DNA of 64,000 nucleotides, taken from Tetrapyrgos nigripes (Eukaryota > Basidiomycota > Agaricomycetes > Agaricales > Campanellaceae). Under the pieces are notes generated by a model. It saw only the letters and a list, made by a program, of their open reading frames with translations, had not been told where the DNA came from and did no database searches. How positions within the stretch are numbered: the stretch's first letter is position 1; each line of letters begins with the position of its first letter. This document shows positions 22,433 to 34,345 of this stretch, in pieces. A program made the position numbers and the translations under genes. Location: positions 558,001 through 622,000 of the forward strand of contig JAACJM010000022.1 of assembly GCA_013368315.1 (NCBI GenBank), written 5' to 3'.

Positions 22433-23344
22433 GTGAAGAGGAATGCTTAGGTGTACATCCTGTCCTTTAGAAATAGCAAAGCCTGCAAAATTGGCTGTAC
22501 CTGTCACACAGAGATGCAGACTGCAGGAGTGGAGGTGCAAAGACAAGTATATTCAGTCTGGGTCAGCGAAGAGAGAATGTTTGGTATTGGTACATTTGAA
22601 TCAGTATGCATTAGTCTTTTCACTCACAAATGTTTCAGAACACAAAACTCATCAGCAAGTACTCAAATATACCCACAAAAGCAATGGCACTTGCCTGAAT
22701 TGCTCTTCAAAGCACTGAGAAGAATTCATCTTCAAAGCAGCATTTGGATTGAGAGATGCGCAAAGGAACTTGTTGGCTGAGTGCTTGGGGCTTTTTTCCT
22801 CTTTTTCTTTTTAGTGTCATTGTTTTCTGTTTGCTATCACGTTTCTTGCTTTCGTATCTGCATTGTATGTACATTCTTGGGTGTAGAAAATCATTTGTGT
22901 TAACTGCATTTTTTTCTTTCACACAGATGCGTCTTGCAGTGGACACATTGGAAATGCAACTGCATCAAGCCACTGATGTGCCTGCATCCTATTCTGACTC
23001 CAGAAATATAATATATCTGGATGGATGGTCCATTTAGACTCCTATCTGCACCTGTATCTGTGCCTCAGATATGTGAGATTTCTGGACATGTCTCCAGAGC
23101 TTTAAAAGGTTATCTTTCTTTTGTTCAAATAGCTATACAAATTAGATGTCTTTTTGTACATCTTTACATAGATTAGATGTGCCATCTTTTTATTTACCTA
23201 TCAAGTGTAATTAGGGGTTTCCAGATGTATGTTCTTTCTGTACAAATATTTAGAGTCAAAATATAACATTTATTTGTATATATCCTACTTTCATACACCT
23301 ATCTGCTCATCTATCTGTCGAGCCAATAGAAACATACTTCCAAC
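22433..23344. other. No clear gene; fragments upstream of the 23345 frame
   Basis: The stretch at 22928-23038 (MRLAVDTLEMQLHQATDV, ending in a stop) looks protein-like and may be an upstream exon of the next gene. Otherwise nothing is recognisable. Confidence 0.4.
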
Positions 23345-23944
23345 ATGACTATTACTTTCCCTCATCACTGGAAGAACATGTCTATGCAGCTTGACAAAGA
23401 TTTCTTTCTGGAGATTCTGTCTGAGAAAGTTATTGTTCCATCTTACATCAACACTGCCTCTAAGGCAGCTGTGGAGTGTTGCATTGTCAGAGGTGCTTTA
23501 TTGGATTGCCTCATAGATTGGCTTGACTCAGATGAAATATTCTCATCTCTGTATATTCTGGAGATAGTTCGCAGCCTGGTGACTTTTTTCAAGGACAAAG
23601 TGAAGAATGCAAGGTTGGCTGCTCACTTATGCAAAGGTGACAGAGTCTTTGAGGGGCTTGGAAAATATTTTTGGATGGAGCATGACACTGCTGCTGTACA
23701 GGATGCTTTAGCATGTCTTCTAGATGCTGTTGAGGATGCCTTAGCAAAGATATCTAAGAGACCAGGGCAGAACATCAGGAAGAGCAGAACAGCTTACTAC
23801 ACCTTATTGGAAAGCCTTCCACAGGTATCAAAGGACAAACTTCTAAATGAACTATGTCCTTGGATTGAGGGATTCAGAGTAGACAAGCTGGGTGTTATTT
23901 TGAGAGAGGACACAGTGCAGATCCTACTCTTTGTTGTATTATGA
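23345..23944 (+). CDS. Unknown protein, copy 1 of a duplicated gene
   Basis: Uninterrupted 199-codon frame with an ATG at 23345. It is mostly helical in character (FFLEILSEKVIVPS, LLDCLIDWLDSDEIFSSLY, WMEHDTAAVQDALACLLDA, LPQVSKDKLLNELCPWIEG), with no signal peptide or membrane segment. I do not recognise the family. A diverged copy is open from 63453 to the right end of the window. That copy has extra residues after LDK and after VPS and lacks EIVRSL, which places small in-frame indels between them. The two frames stay open and the changes preserve protein character, which argues for past selection. The in-frame sequence before the ATG (HHWK) is similar in both copies (HWKG), so the true exon may start further upstream. 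Confidence 0.5.
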   Translation: MTITFPHHWKNMSMQLDKDFFLEILSEKVIVPSYINTASKAAVECCIVRGALLDCLIDWLDSDEIFSSLYILEIVRSLVTFFKDKVKNARLAAHLCKGDRVFEGLGKYFWMEHDTAAVQDALACLLDAVEDALAKISKRPGQNIRKSRTAYYTLLESLPQVSKDKLLNELCPWIEGFRVDKLGVILREDTVQILLFVVL

Positions 23945-24239
23945 ACAGTGAAGCTCTGACTTCTGGCCATTCACACAACCAACCACTTTCAGACTCTGCT
24001 GCTACAAAGTCTTGGTAATCAAAACTTGCACTCTGATTATGGTCTCTCCACATCCTGGTTCATTTGGGAACTGGCCAAGGAAAGATGACAGAGAAATTTA
24101 TGACACACTTCTTGAAAAACTAATGGTTCACTTCCTCTTTGAGTTGGCATGACAGGCTGAACACAAAATCAAGCTTGATAATATGCAATGTTGGGCTTGC
24201 ATTTCAACATGAAACTCCTTCAGCTAGACTGTAAAACCT

Positions 24240-25352
24240 TCTGATTGTTTCTGAATACTTTCTGACTCTTCCTTTCATTCCATTTCATTTCCGATTCATA
24301 TCTGAGTTGCCACAAATCCATTTAGTTGACATTTCCCATTGGATCCCATCTGAGTCATATCAGATACTAACTGGACAGCTCGCATTCATACTTCTCACAT
24401 TTCTGTTTCATATCTCATAGCACCATGTGCTCCCCTTCCTTTTCTTTCCAAAGGGTTTCCATGTGATGATAGCAAATTGAGTGTTCCCTTTGTCAATACT
24501 TATTTTAGTTATATTATCTTTCATTTCTGATTCTTTCCTATCTTGTTTCCATACAATTCTGATGTAGTACTTAAGCTAGCTTAAGTCTAAAATCAATTTA
24601 GCTGGTCTTCTATTTTTTCCAATCAATTCCAATTAGACAACTAGTGAGGTGGTCCTAATAGTGCCATTGACTTTCTGTCTTGACTTTCCAGTCGTTCTGA
24701 CTGGAACCTCTCTCTTCCTGTCTATTCCCTTCCTTGTCATGACAGTATTATTTCAGGGTATTTTCATTCATTTTCTGTTTCTTTTCTTCATCAGTCACTG
24801 CCTTTTGATCATCATTTTGTTCATCCTTTGCCCTATCTTTTGTTCATCTTTCCTTGATCATCTATGCACAGCTACTATCCCCTGTTTCATCATTTGTTCA
24901 TCTTTTTATGATACATCTCTTACAGGGACACTACACACAGCTTGTTCATGATACATCTCTTACAGGGACAACAGGCTGTACTTTGATTGTTCTGGACAGT
25001 TCTCTGATTCCTTTCTTCGCTTTACTCAGCTTTTATCTTTATTTCTGTTCTGTGTATATAAGCTTAGAGTAGTAGCTCCCTAGTCCCTACCTTGACCTCT
25101 TTGTCTTGGGACTAGGTGAGCATCTCATGTATTTCCTGTTTTCACTTAATATTAACTTTGTCTTGGGACTAGTCTCTCATTGTTATCTGTCTACTGCTGT
25201 TCTGTCTATGCCTACTGCTTAGAGCCAAGTGTGTGCTCTTTACCACATTCCTGTCCAGTTCCATCCAGATTCATCGTTGTTCCACTCTTTCCTAAAGACC
25301 TCTGCCTGGGTCCACAGTGTTTCCTAGCACTAGGATCTGCCTGGACTTAACA
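24240..25352 (+). mobile_element. Degenerate solo LTR of the chromovirus family, opposite orientation
   Basis: It matches the reverse complement of the 21742-22432 LTR in pieces: around 24280-24300 (CATTTCCGATTCATATCTGA), 24420-24500, 24560-24680, and the end CTGGACTTAACA at 25341-25352. The middle (about 24740-25250) has extra sequence, including a short direct duplication of GATACATCTCTTACAGGGAC (24909 and 24950) and a TATATAAG near 25058. Confidence 0.7.
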
Positions 25353-25885
25353 TAGACCCAAGTTTGAGCAGCAGATTGACCTGATGTTTGCACCTAGAAT
25401 TTGCAAGCTGTGGGATGCCTTTCTGACATCTACTTCATGAACATACACAGAAGCTCTCAAGCTGGTGCAAGACATTCCAGGCTTTCATTCTGGAATCACT
25501 TGCATGCAGTTTGCCAACACACTTGTCCTTCTTGATATATGTGATATGCAGATACTGTCACAGTCATTTGGGAATGGGAGTGTTTGAAGGGCTCCAAAGC
25601 CTGGTTGTGGTTGGGAGCAAGTTTGCAAGGCCTTCAGCTAATGATCAACAAGTAGGCCACAAAGCATAACTGAAATTCTATGAAATAGATTCTACATTTC
25701 ACATTGATATTCAAAGTCAGTTGCTGGGAAAAGGCTTTCCGAAAGGAAGATACAAGAAAGCTTAATGAGATTGCAGTACATCTCTGTACTTTGGACTCCT
25801 CTCTTTTTGCTTTTTCATTAGTTATTAGCTAGTGTAGAGTATACAATTAAGATCTCTATTTTTTTAACAGACAAGTCTTTACTCT
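25353..25885. other. No gene seen
   Basis: No protein-like frame on either strand. Confidence 0.45.
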
Positions 25886-27555
25886 TTATTCTTCATCTGA
25901 ATCAGACTCATATTCAAACAATTCTTCTTCACTTGTCCACCAAGCCCAAAATTGGACATCCTCTGCATCAAACCCATGAATAGTATAATCTGTCTTGTCT
26001 GCTCCTTCATTAGTTCCTTCACCTGGCTCCTGCTCTATCTCATCTGCTCCTTCAACATTGCCTTCATCAATTGTTTTGTCTCTGCCTTCACTATTTTGCA
26101 CTGAGTGGCAGGTATGAGGGTGAAGCTGAGCAGGAAGAGGAGCCTCATGTGTATGAGGCACAAGCTCTACAGTGTCCTTTTCCTCCACTTGCTGAATAGC
26201 ATCATGCACTCCATTGATTACACCCTCTACCTCTGCCATAGCTATATCATTTGCTCCTGCCATGTCTGAAAAATGGATCAGCTCTTTCTACAAGAAACAT
26301 CTCAGATCACCTAAGGTTGATCAGGAGTCATTCTGGCATGTCTATTCTTCTCTCAGAGATCTGTTCTTTGCAAAGACAAAGACTTCATGATCAGGAGGTG
26401 CATAGGTTTCTTCTAGTTCATCTAAAAGCTCTGGAGAAACTGGTGTCTTGTTATTGTTCAGCTTTACAGATCATAGAACTTTCAATGAGAGTCTCACCTT
26501 GAAGTCAAAGACCTTATATTTGTCAAGGTGCCCTCTGATCAGTTTGAGAGGTCCATGTGGAAGAATCTTGTTTTTGTGTCAATGAGGCTTGTTGATGTTT
26601 TGGAATTGACAGTATTGGTCAATCTCAGCTTGTACCAGAGGCATTGCTAGCCATCAGTATAGAAGCACCTCTAGAGCATTAAAAGGACTCACTGGTCCAG
26701 AGCTCTGTCCTTGTCATAAATACCAATGTTGATTCCATACTCAAGCTCGCATTGTCACATCACCAAAGAGACCACTCAATTTCAGCCTTCACATTTTTCA
26801 TATCCTTCATGAACCTGTGTTGCAGTGTACCTTACAACAATGGGTCCATACACTGATGTAGTAGAGTCTGGCAATTCACAACACTGTGATTTTCATTGCC
26901 TCAGTCCCTTTGTGTTATCATAGGGATGACTAGAATCATTTCAGTAGAATCAGAAGGAAAGCAAAGAAACAAGTGAGACAGAACCATACCATTACCAATC
27001 TTGGGTTTTTGTTAGCCCACCAAGCCTTAAACCAGACCACATAGCCAGTGAATGGGTCAACACAGAGGTGGAGCCAGATCCCAAAACACTGAAACTTATC
27101 ATGCTGATCTGTGGACCATTGACCATTAACACCAGCAGCATGAAAGACTTGCTGGACAAGGTGACGATGGTGTCTGCTCTCCATAGCCTCAGGCTCCACA
27201 AATCTGAGGTATTCTGCTATAACACTCCTGATTCACATCAGATCAGATATTATTGTGATAGAAAGAAGTGTCTTACCTTGGCACTTGCATCCCTTTCTCA
27301 ATGCAGCAAAGGTCTCTGAAGTAGAGATAGAAACAACAACAGTATGGCCTTGTTGTCTTGTGCACTTCAGACCCCACTGTTTCCAAAGTCTTTGAACAGT
27401 TTTTTCACTTTGAGAATCCACATCAGTACTGTTACAGCCTCAATAGTATTGAACGTTATATTACCCCAAGATATACTTTTCATCAGCTCAGCGATACTTT
27501 CGTTGGTCTCCCTGAAGTTGAAGTACATCATAAAAGTTGCCTTGAAGTCCTCCAT
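25886..27555 (-). pseudogene. Integrase-core (DDE) domain protein, fungal family, degenerate
   Basis: Multi-exon gene read on the - strand. Exons near 27233-27555 hold a helix-turn-helix-like start (YFNFRETNESIAELMKS, RLWKQWGLKCTRQQGHT). Past an intron with a GTAAG donor comes the catalytic core at 26990-27215: EPEAMESRHHRHLVQQ, then FHAAGVNGQWSTDQHDKF, then LHLCVDPFTGYVVWFKAW and ANKNPRLV. QDQHDK and IDPFxG are the landmarks I know from integrase-core proteins of agaric genomes. The C-terminal half is recognisable at 26400-26680 (WLAMPLVQAEIDQYC, HKNKILPHGPLKLI, ELLDELEETYAPPDHEVFV). The last exon (25886-26263) is intact and ends in an acidic tail. A TGA at 26579-26581 (PH-stop-HKNK) and others break it. 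Whether intact members are transposases or host genes is not settled by this copy. Confidence 0.7.
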
Positions 27556-27869
27556 TTCTGGAGCTGAAGATAATTATCAGCGAGCAGTTAACAAAAATCC
27601 AACAGATTATATCACATATGCCTCTGTCCATGTTGGTTTACCATCAGTTGAATTGAGCAGCTTGAAGAACTTAGAAGGCAGGAGAACACATGATGACTAA
27701 GCTCTGCATTTCCCTTTCTGATTTGGTTACAGCATGCTCTAGTTTCTTGTAACATAGTCGTACTCTAACTAATTACCAGTCCCCATGTTAACCTCAAAGA
27801 CTTTCTTTGGTTCTCTTCAGGCTTCTCCTTTGACTCTGCTACATGCAAAGCTGGGCTTGCTGCAGGAGC

Positions 27870-28586
27870 TTACAAGGTTGGAACAGATGAGAGTATAGAT
27901 GAATTGATGACAGAAGCCTGGCCTTTCTTGTCAGCCAAGAGGCAAACAGCAGGCTCTCTATCCTCAGGCTCTCTATTCTCCTGAGCATCGACATTGATAA
28001 CAGAGATAGGAGCCATAGGAGCCTTAGAAGCAACTGGAACAGATGCTGGTGTCTCCTCATTGTGAGCTTCAGTGGCCTTGGCTTGTCTCTTTGGTGCTAG
28101 TAGGATACTATCTTGAATAGCGTAGTTGAAATCATCAGATTTGTCCTGGTCAAATGGCTGCAGTCCAAAATATCTGCACCAGTACAAATACCTGTGCCTG
28201 TTGCAGAACTCTTTGTATTGCTCATCCAGGTCACTGAAAGTAGTTTATGTTAGCTCATCTATACAGACACAATAAGAGACTCATGGGCTGGTCAAAAGCT
28301 CAGATCCACCTGCAAATGAATCTACATGAGTAGGCTGAACAATGCATGACATTAGACATATCCTGAAAGTCAGCAATGTAAGCCCATTTGAAGTGTTTGA
28401 ATTGCAGATGTTGGCAAAAAGACAGAAAACTCCACCATGTTGAGTCTTGCTTCAGGTATGAGATCAAGAAGGTCTAGTGAAGCATCACCAATGTATTTCT
28501 TGAACAGACCCAAAATCTTCTCCTCAACCAGGTATGTGTCTCCCCTGGAAAACTCTGTTGCTACAAATCAAATGCATGGGATTGCA
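27870..28586 (-). pseudogene. Gene U1, copy A, C-terminal part
   Basis: Downstream exons of the gene interrupted by the copia element at 28587-30496. Protein-like stretches: GDTYLVEEKILGLFKKYIG and LDLLDLIPEARLNMVEFSV (about 28410-28550), then after an intron DLDEQYKEFCNRHRYLYWC and FGLQPFDQDKSDDFNYAIQ (28110-28230), ending in a Pro/Ala/Ser-rich tail with a stop at 27870. The last exon is open for about 120 codons. The family is not recognised. The first part aligns with the second U1 copy at 44085-44180. Confidence 0.5.
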
Positions 28587-28865
28587 TGTTGAGCAGGCAT
28601 GGTACAAAGTACACTCCTTTACTTACCTGGGGATGATAGTTGTTTGTTAGAACTGGTTGAGGCTTTGTTAGAGTGATAGAGTAAGTATGAAAGTTGTTAT
28701 TTGGGGGATACCTAAGATGTGGCTGTAACTACTAATGTGGCTACTAATTACCACAATATAAAGCTGAACAAATAATCATAGATGTTGATGTGCCGCAGTC
28801 ATGTGGCACACTAGACAACATCTTTGATGATTGATGGCTGCATTCAATGATGCACCATTTCAACA
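28587..28865 (-). repeat. Copia LTR (3' LTR), 279 bp
   Basis: Runs from TGTTGAGC at 28587 to TTTCAACA at 28865. It aligns with 30251-30496 from ACTCCTTT onward. On the - strand the bases just before it (CAAGGGGAG, 28866-28874) form a polypurine tract. Confidence 0.8.
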
Positions 28866-28979
28866 CTCCCCTTGCTAAGCTGCATGATAGTGCGCGTAAG
28901 CATAGGCCAAGAAGAAATACAACTTGAAAATTAGGTCAGAGAACGACTAAGAGCTTTACCAGCTAATTTCATGATAGAT

Positions 28980-29830
28980 AAGAGGTAAGCTCAAATCTGC
29001 TTCTCCTTATCAGTATTGACACCACATTGTTCTAAAACTTTGTTAAGATAAGCACATTCATCTCAATAGATCTTGCTGTCTTTCTTGACAATGTTCATTC
29101 TAAGGAATTCTTTAGCATTGCCAAGATCCCTGCATTTCCATTGCTTCATGAATTTCACTTTTAGTTGTAAAACCAGATCTTTATCTTTTCCACAGAAAAA
29201 GGCATCATCTACATAGACAACAGTGATAACAATCAAGCCATTTTTAGACTTATAGACAAAGATTCTAGTGTCAGAACTGATTCACTTGAAACCAAGTTCA
29301 TGGACTTATCAAGTCCTCGCCACTATGCAAGTCCTGGGTGTTTGAGTCTGTAAAGAGCACAAAGTAGCTGAACGACTTTATGCTCCTGTCCTTTGACCTT
29401 AAAGGCCTCTGGTTGTTCCATATAAATTTCTTCATCAAGTAAGCCATATAAGCTGATCAAACATCAACACCAGACACGTGCCAGTTCTGAAGTGCAGCTA
29501 AAGCGAAAAATCAAACAACTGGTGAAAAGACTTGATTGAACTCTAATCCTTCGACCTGGGAAAATCCCTTTGCAATGAGTCTCACCTTTTTACGACCATC
29601 AGTTTTGATGTCAAAGACCCATTGGTTTGTAATGACCTTCTTATCTCTAGGTTGATCAACGAGTTGAAAGGTTCTGCACTTGTGAAGTACCTCAGACCTC
29701 CATTCCTCCTGCTCTGCTTTGGGTAAGCAAGCTATATCTTGGAATGTCCATTCACAAATATTTCAGACATTTGGTCAATTCATATCATCTCCAGGAGCCA
29801 CTGCCTGCATAAGCAAGAAGTTTACTAAAT
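28980..29830 (-). pseudogene. Copia reverse transcriptase fragment
   Basis: On the - strand: DQPRDKKVITNQWVFDIKTD (about 29600-29660), VRLIAKGFSQVEGLEFNQVF and the catalytic block VVYVDDAFFCGKDKD (about 29175-29225), then WKCRDLGNAKEFLRMNI. These are textbook Ty1/copia reverse transcriptase motifs. Several stops and frameshifts lie between them. The segment at 29841-30197 is probably the linker upstream of the reverse transcriptase. Confidence 0.88.
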
Positions 29831-30250
29831 ATACTCCCCTCTAATGCAGATTCAGTATCACTTTCATGAGAAGTTTCTGGTTCATCATTAGGTCTGGGAA
29901 CCAGTTGCTCTGGTTCTGCTGTTGATTTTCCCAACATTGTTTATCCCTTGCAGTTATCTTATCTCTTGCAAGTCTCTTTTCTAGGCACCTATCTGCATCA
30001 CACTGTTGTTCAGTAGGGTGCTGATTATCACTGTAAACATTACCATGTTGGTGTGAGGGTTGCTTTTCAGCATGTGTTTTTTGCCAATCTGCTGGTACAT
30101 AGCAATCAGGTGGATTCCACATTCCCATTGAGGAGGAGTTACTGGTGGTGCAGGTCCTTCTACAGAGTTGAAGGTGGCAGACTAGGATCTCTAGCATTGT
30201 CCTTTGGGAAGGTACACAAGGAGGACTAAAAGTGGAGTGGCAACTCCTTT

Positions 30251-30496
30251 GCTTACCTGGGGATGATAGTTGCTTGTTAGAGCTGGTTGAGGCTTTGTTA
30301 GAGCGATAGAGTAAGTATGAAACTTGTTATTTGGAGGACTTTCTAGTAGTCCTTATATACCTACTAATGTGGCTAAGCTGTATGTATGACTACCTAGAAC
30401 TACATATGATTAATCTATCAAATAATCATAGATGTTGATGTGCCACAGTCATGTGGCACACTAGACAACATCTTTCAATGATGCACCATTTCAACA
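30251..30496 (-). repeat. Copia LTR (5' LTR), inner end truncated
   Basis: Aligns with the other LTR from ACTCCTTT (30251) to TTTCAACA (30496). The inner 25 or so bases differ, so the internal deletion probably removed the LTR edge and the primer-binding site. Confidence 0.75.
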
Positions 30497-32537
30497 CTGC
30501 ACAGGTAGGAGGTGGACTACTAGTCAGATGTTTGTTGACAAAGGTGTAAGTCAGGTCCATCAGGATCTGGGCAATGCCAATGCACATAATCTCTATAACC
30601 AGTTTTTCTCCCTGTGCCTGACCAACTAGAGGAAGCTGGCCTCTTTTCATCCTGCCAGACAACAGCTTGCTTGACATAGATCTCTGAGTCACCAAATTTA
30701 TAGCCAGACTGTTCATCAGAAAAAATATCAACTGAACAGGTGCTGTTCTTTTAGCATACTTTGAACACTTCTCCTTTTGGGGACTCTGAAGAGAACAAGA
30801 TAATAGCTGGCTTTGACACAAATTTTGTAGGATCACAGAAGATCCAAGGGTTCTTGGCAAACATGTCAAAAGTAACTGGAGGAGTGATGTAGACGTTACA
30901 GTACTTGGACATAGTTTTTGCCACAGCAGCATTGTTAATTTCTAACTCCTATCTTCTGATCAAGGTTGACTCACTGTACAATTGTTTCATGACCCCAAGC
31001 CCAGGCCCATGTTGTTCCACCAAGGTGAGCTTAAGACACTGAGAAAAATGCTTGTTTGGCTGGGATGTATCTGAAGCCATCCTCTTTCTGCTGGAGCACT
31101 GACTGCATCCTGACTTGCAGGCACTGACTTGACTGTGCCAGGAGCATGCCTATTGCTATACTGAGTAGGTTCAAGCAAGAGCAGTGGGGAACGAAGATTG
31201 GACAATATAGATGATAGTGGTGGTAAAAACAGAGGAGGATTGCTGGTAGACAATGAAGAAGTTGGAATTGCAGAGTCAAAATTTTGGGGCTCCACATCAG
31301 TAGAAGGCTGACAGGCATCAGGATTTGCTTCTGCAAACTTCATCTTCAATAGCAGTGATATGGCAGGTAAACACCTGTCCATGCACCCCATCATTTTGCA
31401 CACTTCTAATCAAAGTAGTGCAACCTCACTATATACACAATTGAACCTATGAATTGTCTAGCTTGTCCACTAGAATGACTCACAGACAGGTACCCTTTAA
31501 GATGAAAGCTTTCATTTAGTTTATAAACACAGTTGGTAACATGCTGATCAAAGCACACTTGGACTTTACTATCCTTTGTTTGGATACAGTCACTATACAA
31601 AACAGTTTATTTACCAGATTTCTGACAAGAGATATCTCATCTGGACTGCAATTGACGATGTGTTCAGCATGTACTTACAATCCCTGACTCCTACTAACAC
31701 TCAATGATTACCTACAAACCATGTACAGACTCAGAGGCTTGATGGACCATAGTAAACTACTATAGTACTTAGCTAATTGTGTGGCTGACTATAAAAGCAC
31801 ACTTTGATTACCTTATCATACAACAACTGCTTGTAACTGCCTTCATACAGATACAGTGCACCAGCAATACAAGTATTGTTCCTGTGGAAAGCAGTTGTCT
31901 ACAGTTCATCTTCAGTGGGAGGCATCATATCCCTTGAGCTGCTTAACTTCGTTTTCTCAGTGCTCAGTCTTTACATACCAAACATTCCACTTGTCGTATA
32001 GCTGAGCCAGTTTTGTTTTCACCTTTGTCCTGTGCTTAGCTTGTCTTCAGAGGTAGCTGCACCTATTCAAGCAGTGCCTATCCCCAGTTTTATTTCGTGT
32101 ATTTGTTGGTGTATCACCACAGGGCACCCATACATCCTCTCTCCCTCATCTGTAATCATCTTCCTCGTCTTCTACCCATCCTTTACCACATCCCGATCCT
32201 TTCCATCACCTATCCTTTACATCCATCCGAACTAGTCTTTGCCCAGTCAAAGTGCTACTCCATCTTGTCTTCACTTCTTCCTTGAAGATTTGGTTTCTCT
32301 AGATCTACTGTGAGAGCTTTAGCATCTCTCTATCCCCAAACTAAACACCTTGTCTTGAGTGGAAGGTAGTTGTTGGTTGAGTCATTTGCCTTCAACCCCA
32401 TGCTCAGCATCTCAGCGGCATATATCAGAAAGGCCTTGGTAGCTTTCTTCTTGTCAAATGTCCTGTTATATAAGCTTACTTGACACCGGTTTTACCCTCT
32501 GTCACAAAGTGCTCATAGATTGCTTCAATGTCATGAC
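30497..32537 (-). pseudogene. Gene U1, copy A, middle part
   Basis: Continues the gene between its two insertions. Read on the - strand, recognisable blocks are YEHFVT followed by TFDKKKATKAFLIYAAEML (about 32410-32510), LAQLYDKWNVWYVKTEH (about 31950-32010), a Ser/Pro/Leu-rich stretch at 31080-31340, then YCNVYITPPVTFDMFAKNPW, FVSKPAIILFSSESPKGE and WSGTGRKTGYRDYVHWHCPD (30540-30920). Most of these recur on the + strand at 41400-44080. Stops occur in all frames. It is not a family I can name. Confidence 0.55.
32533..32537. repeat. Target-site duplication ATGAC, left
   Basis: ATGAC directly precedes the LTR at 32538 and recurs right after the other LTR at 38244-38248. Confidence 0.9.
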
Positions 32538-32894
32538 TGTAAGGGCGACTCCTGACACGTGAGGCAATCACTCAACAAAGATATATAAATCAGAACTAGA
32601 AGATACAAGGCTGACATACTACGCACCTGCAGGAGGGGATCCAAAGAGAAAAACTCAAGGATACTCACCTGCAGAGAAGGGGTATATATACTCATATGAA
32701 GGCCTGGGAAAAGAAACTGTACAGTTGAAATGAAGTAATGGAAAGGTGGAATGATGGGAGATCAAATGATCAACAATGAATGATGGATGATGAAACAGTG
32801 AAACAGGAATAAACAGGTCAATGAAGTCCAGATAAAACAAGAACAAACAAGTCCTAAAGGAGAAGGGAAGGAAAAAGGAAACTGTCTCCTTACA
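32538..32894 (-). repeat. LTR (3' LTR) of chromovirus 2, 357 bp
   Basis: Starts TGTAAGGGC and ends TCCTTACA; these ends are inverted repeats of seven bases. It is 30 bp longer than its partner because of small indels near 32606-32635 and 32795-32815. Confidence 0.93.
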
Positions 32895-33044
32895 TCACCC
32901 CTCTACTAGATCTGCAGCGACCTCGATGCAGCACGCCAGTTCCTGGAATGATCAGCTTGCATAGAAGTCTGCCACTGCCTTTGGAGCATGTACCAAATCC
33001 TCTGCACACTCCCATGAGTCCTCTTGTGGTCCATAGCCTTTCCA

Positions 33045-34345
33045 TCAGACAAGGTACTGCAACTTTTTCCAACGTCCATAATGACAACTATCCAAAATCT
33101 CTTCAACCTTGAACTCTTCTTCGCCATCAATGATTTCAGGGTCAGGAGGTGGGTCAGGTCTACAACCAGGGATAGGATCGTCAGTATAGCAGTCGAGTTT
33201 GATGACAGGGAAGACTAGATGGAGGCGTTTCATGGATGGGAGAGTTTCAGTTTGTAGGCACCCTTGCCGACTTCTTGAAGAATGGTGTAAGGCCCAAGCC
33301 AACGGTGACTAAGTTTCTTTGATAGACGGTTGTGTTGATGTCAGAGCCATCCAACCAGACCTTGTCACCAGGCTTAAAGACAGGGGCAGGGGTATGGTGA
33401 CAGTTATAGTATTGGGCATACTCTGACTTGGCCTTTGTGAGTGCTGCCTGTGCCTCTGTCCAGCCTGACTTGAGCCGATCAACAAAGTCATTGACGTTCT
33501 CCATTTCTGACTGCTGTGTGTGAGGCTCAAAACCCATATGAGGGTTTTGACCAGTGTCAATCATGAAAGGAGTTTGCTGAGTCAACGCATGGACCTTATT
33601 GTTGTAGGAGAACTCATCCCAGTCATCCTGGCATTGACTCACCCACTGATGCAGGTAACCTTCTAGCTCTTGATTGACACGTTTGGTCTGCCCATCTGTC
33701 TGTGGGTGGTAGGCTGTAGAAAGTTCCTACAGAGTTCCTTCATGAAGTCCATGACAAACTGTGGGCCATGGTCAGAGCATGCTGATCTGGGCATTCCATG
33801 ATGCTTCCATACTTCCCTGAAGTAGATATGTGCAGCTCCTTCAACAGTAACCGTTGTATGAGTCTGAAGGAAGTGACCTCTTGCCATGACTGCGTTGTAC
33901 CCATGAGCTTCTGGTAGTTCAACAATGAAGTCAACTGACACTGACTGCCATGGCTCAGTGGGAGTCTCAGACGGGACAAGTACAGCCCAATGTACCAAGA
34001 CATCTGTGAGACGAGTTCTAGGGTTTTGAACTGTCCAGGGTGACCAGCGACCTTGGTGTCATGATGTTGGGAGACTATGCGACAGTGGAGGTCATGGAAA
34101 GGAGGAACATAGATCTTGCCCTGGAAATACAGCAGCCCTTTATGTTCATCCCATTCTGCACTGTGAATAGAGCAAGTGTGGGACTTGCGCAAGGCTTGCA
34201 CAGCACGCATGACTTGTTCCTCTAGCTCGTTTTCACGAACAGCGAAGCGGATGTCTCTCATGATCTCGACTTCTTCACCAGTCAAATCAATTGCAGTAGT
34301 GACAGCAGTGATTGAGAACATCTCTGGCTTGAGTAGCATAATGTC
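33045..34345 (-). pseudogene. Chromovirus 2 integrase and chromodomain
   Basis: Zinc-binding head with HHDTKVAGHPGQF (about 34050), then VSVDFIVELPEAHGYNAV and SDHGPQFVMDFMKEL of the catalytic core (33740-33960). The C-terminal region has [20 protein letters not shown] followed by [10 protein letters not shown] (33340-33440). The chromodomain at about 33045-33125 reads EEFKVEEILDSCHYGRWKK and then breaks down. The usual SDRG is SDHG, and several frameshifts break the frame. Confidence 0.85.

Larger units (their letters stand above)
28587..30496 (-). mobile_element. Ty1/copia element, internally deleted, 1.9 kb
   Basis: LTR sequences at both ends enclose about 1.4 kb of a copia polyprotein. 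The element starts TGTTGA and ends TCAACA on the + strand. Flanking bases are TTGCA (28582-28586) and CTGCA (30497-30501), a 5-bp target duplication with one C/T difference. The second U1 copy lacks the element at the matching point (near 44076), which confirms the ends. Full copia elements are near 5 kb, so most of gag, integrase and RNase H is gone. Confidence 0.85.
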
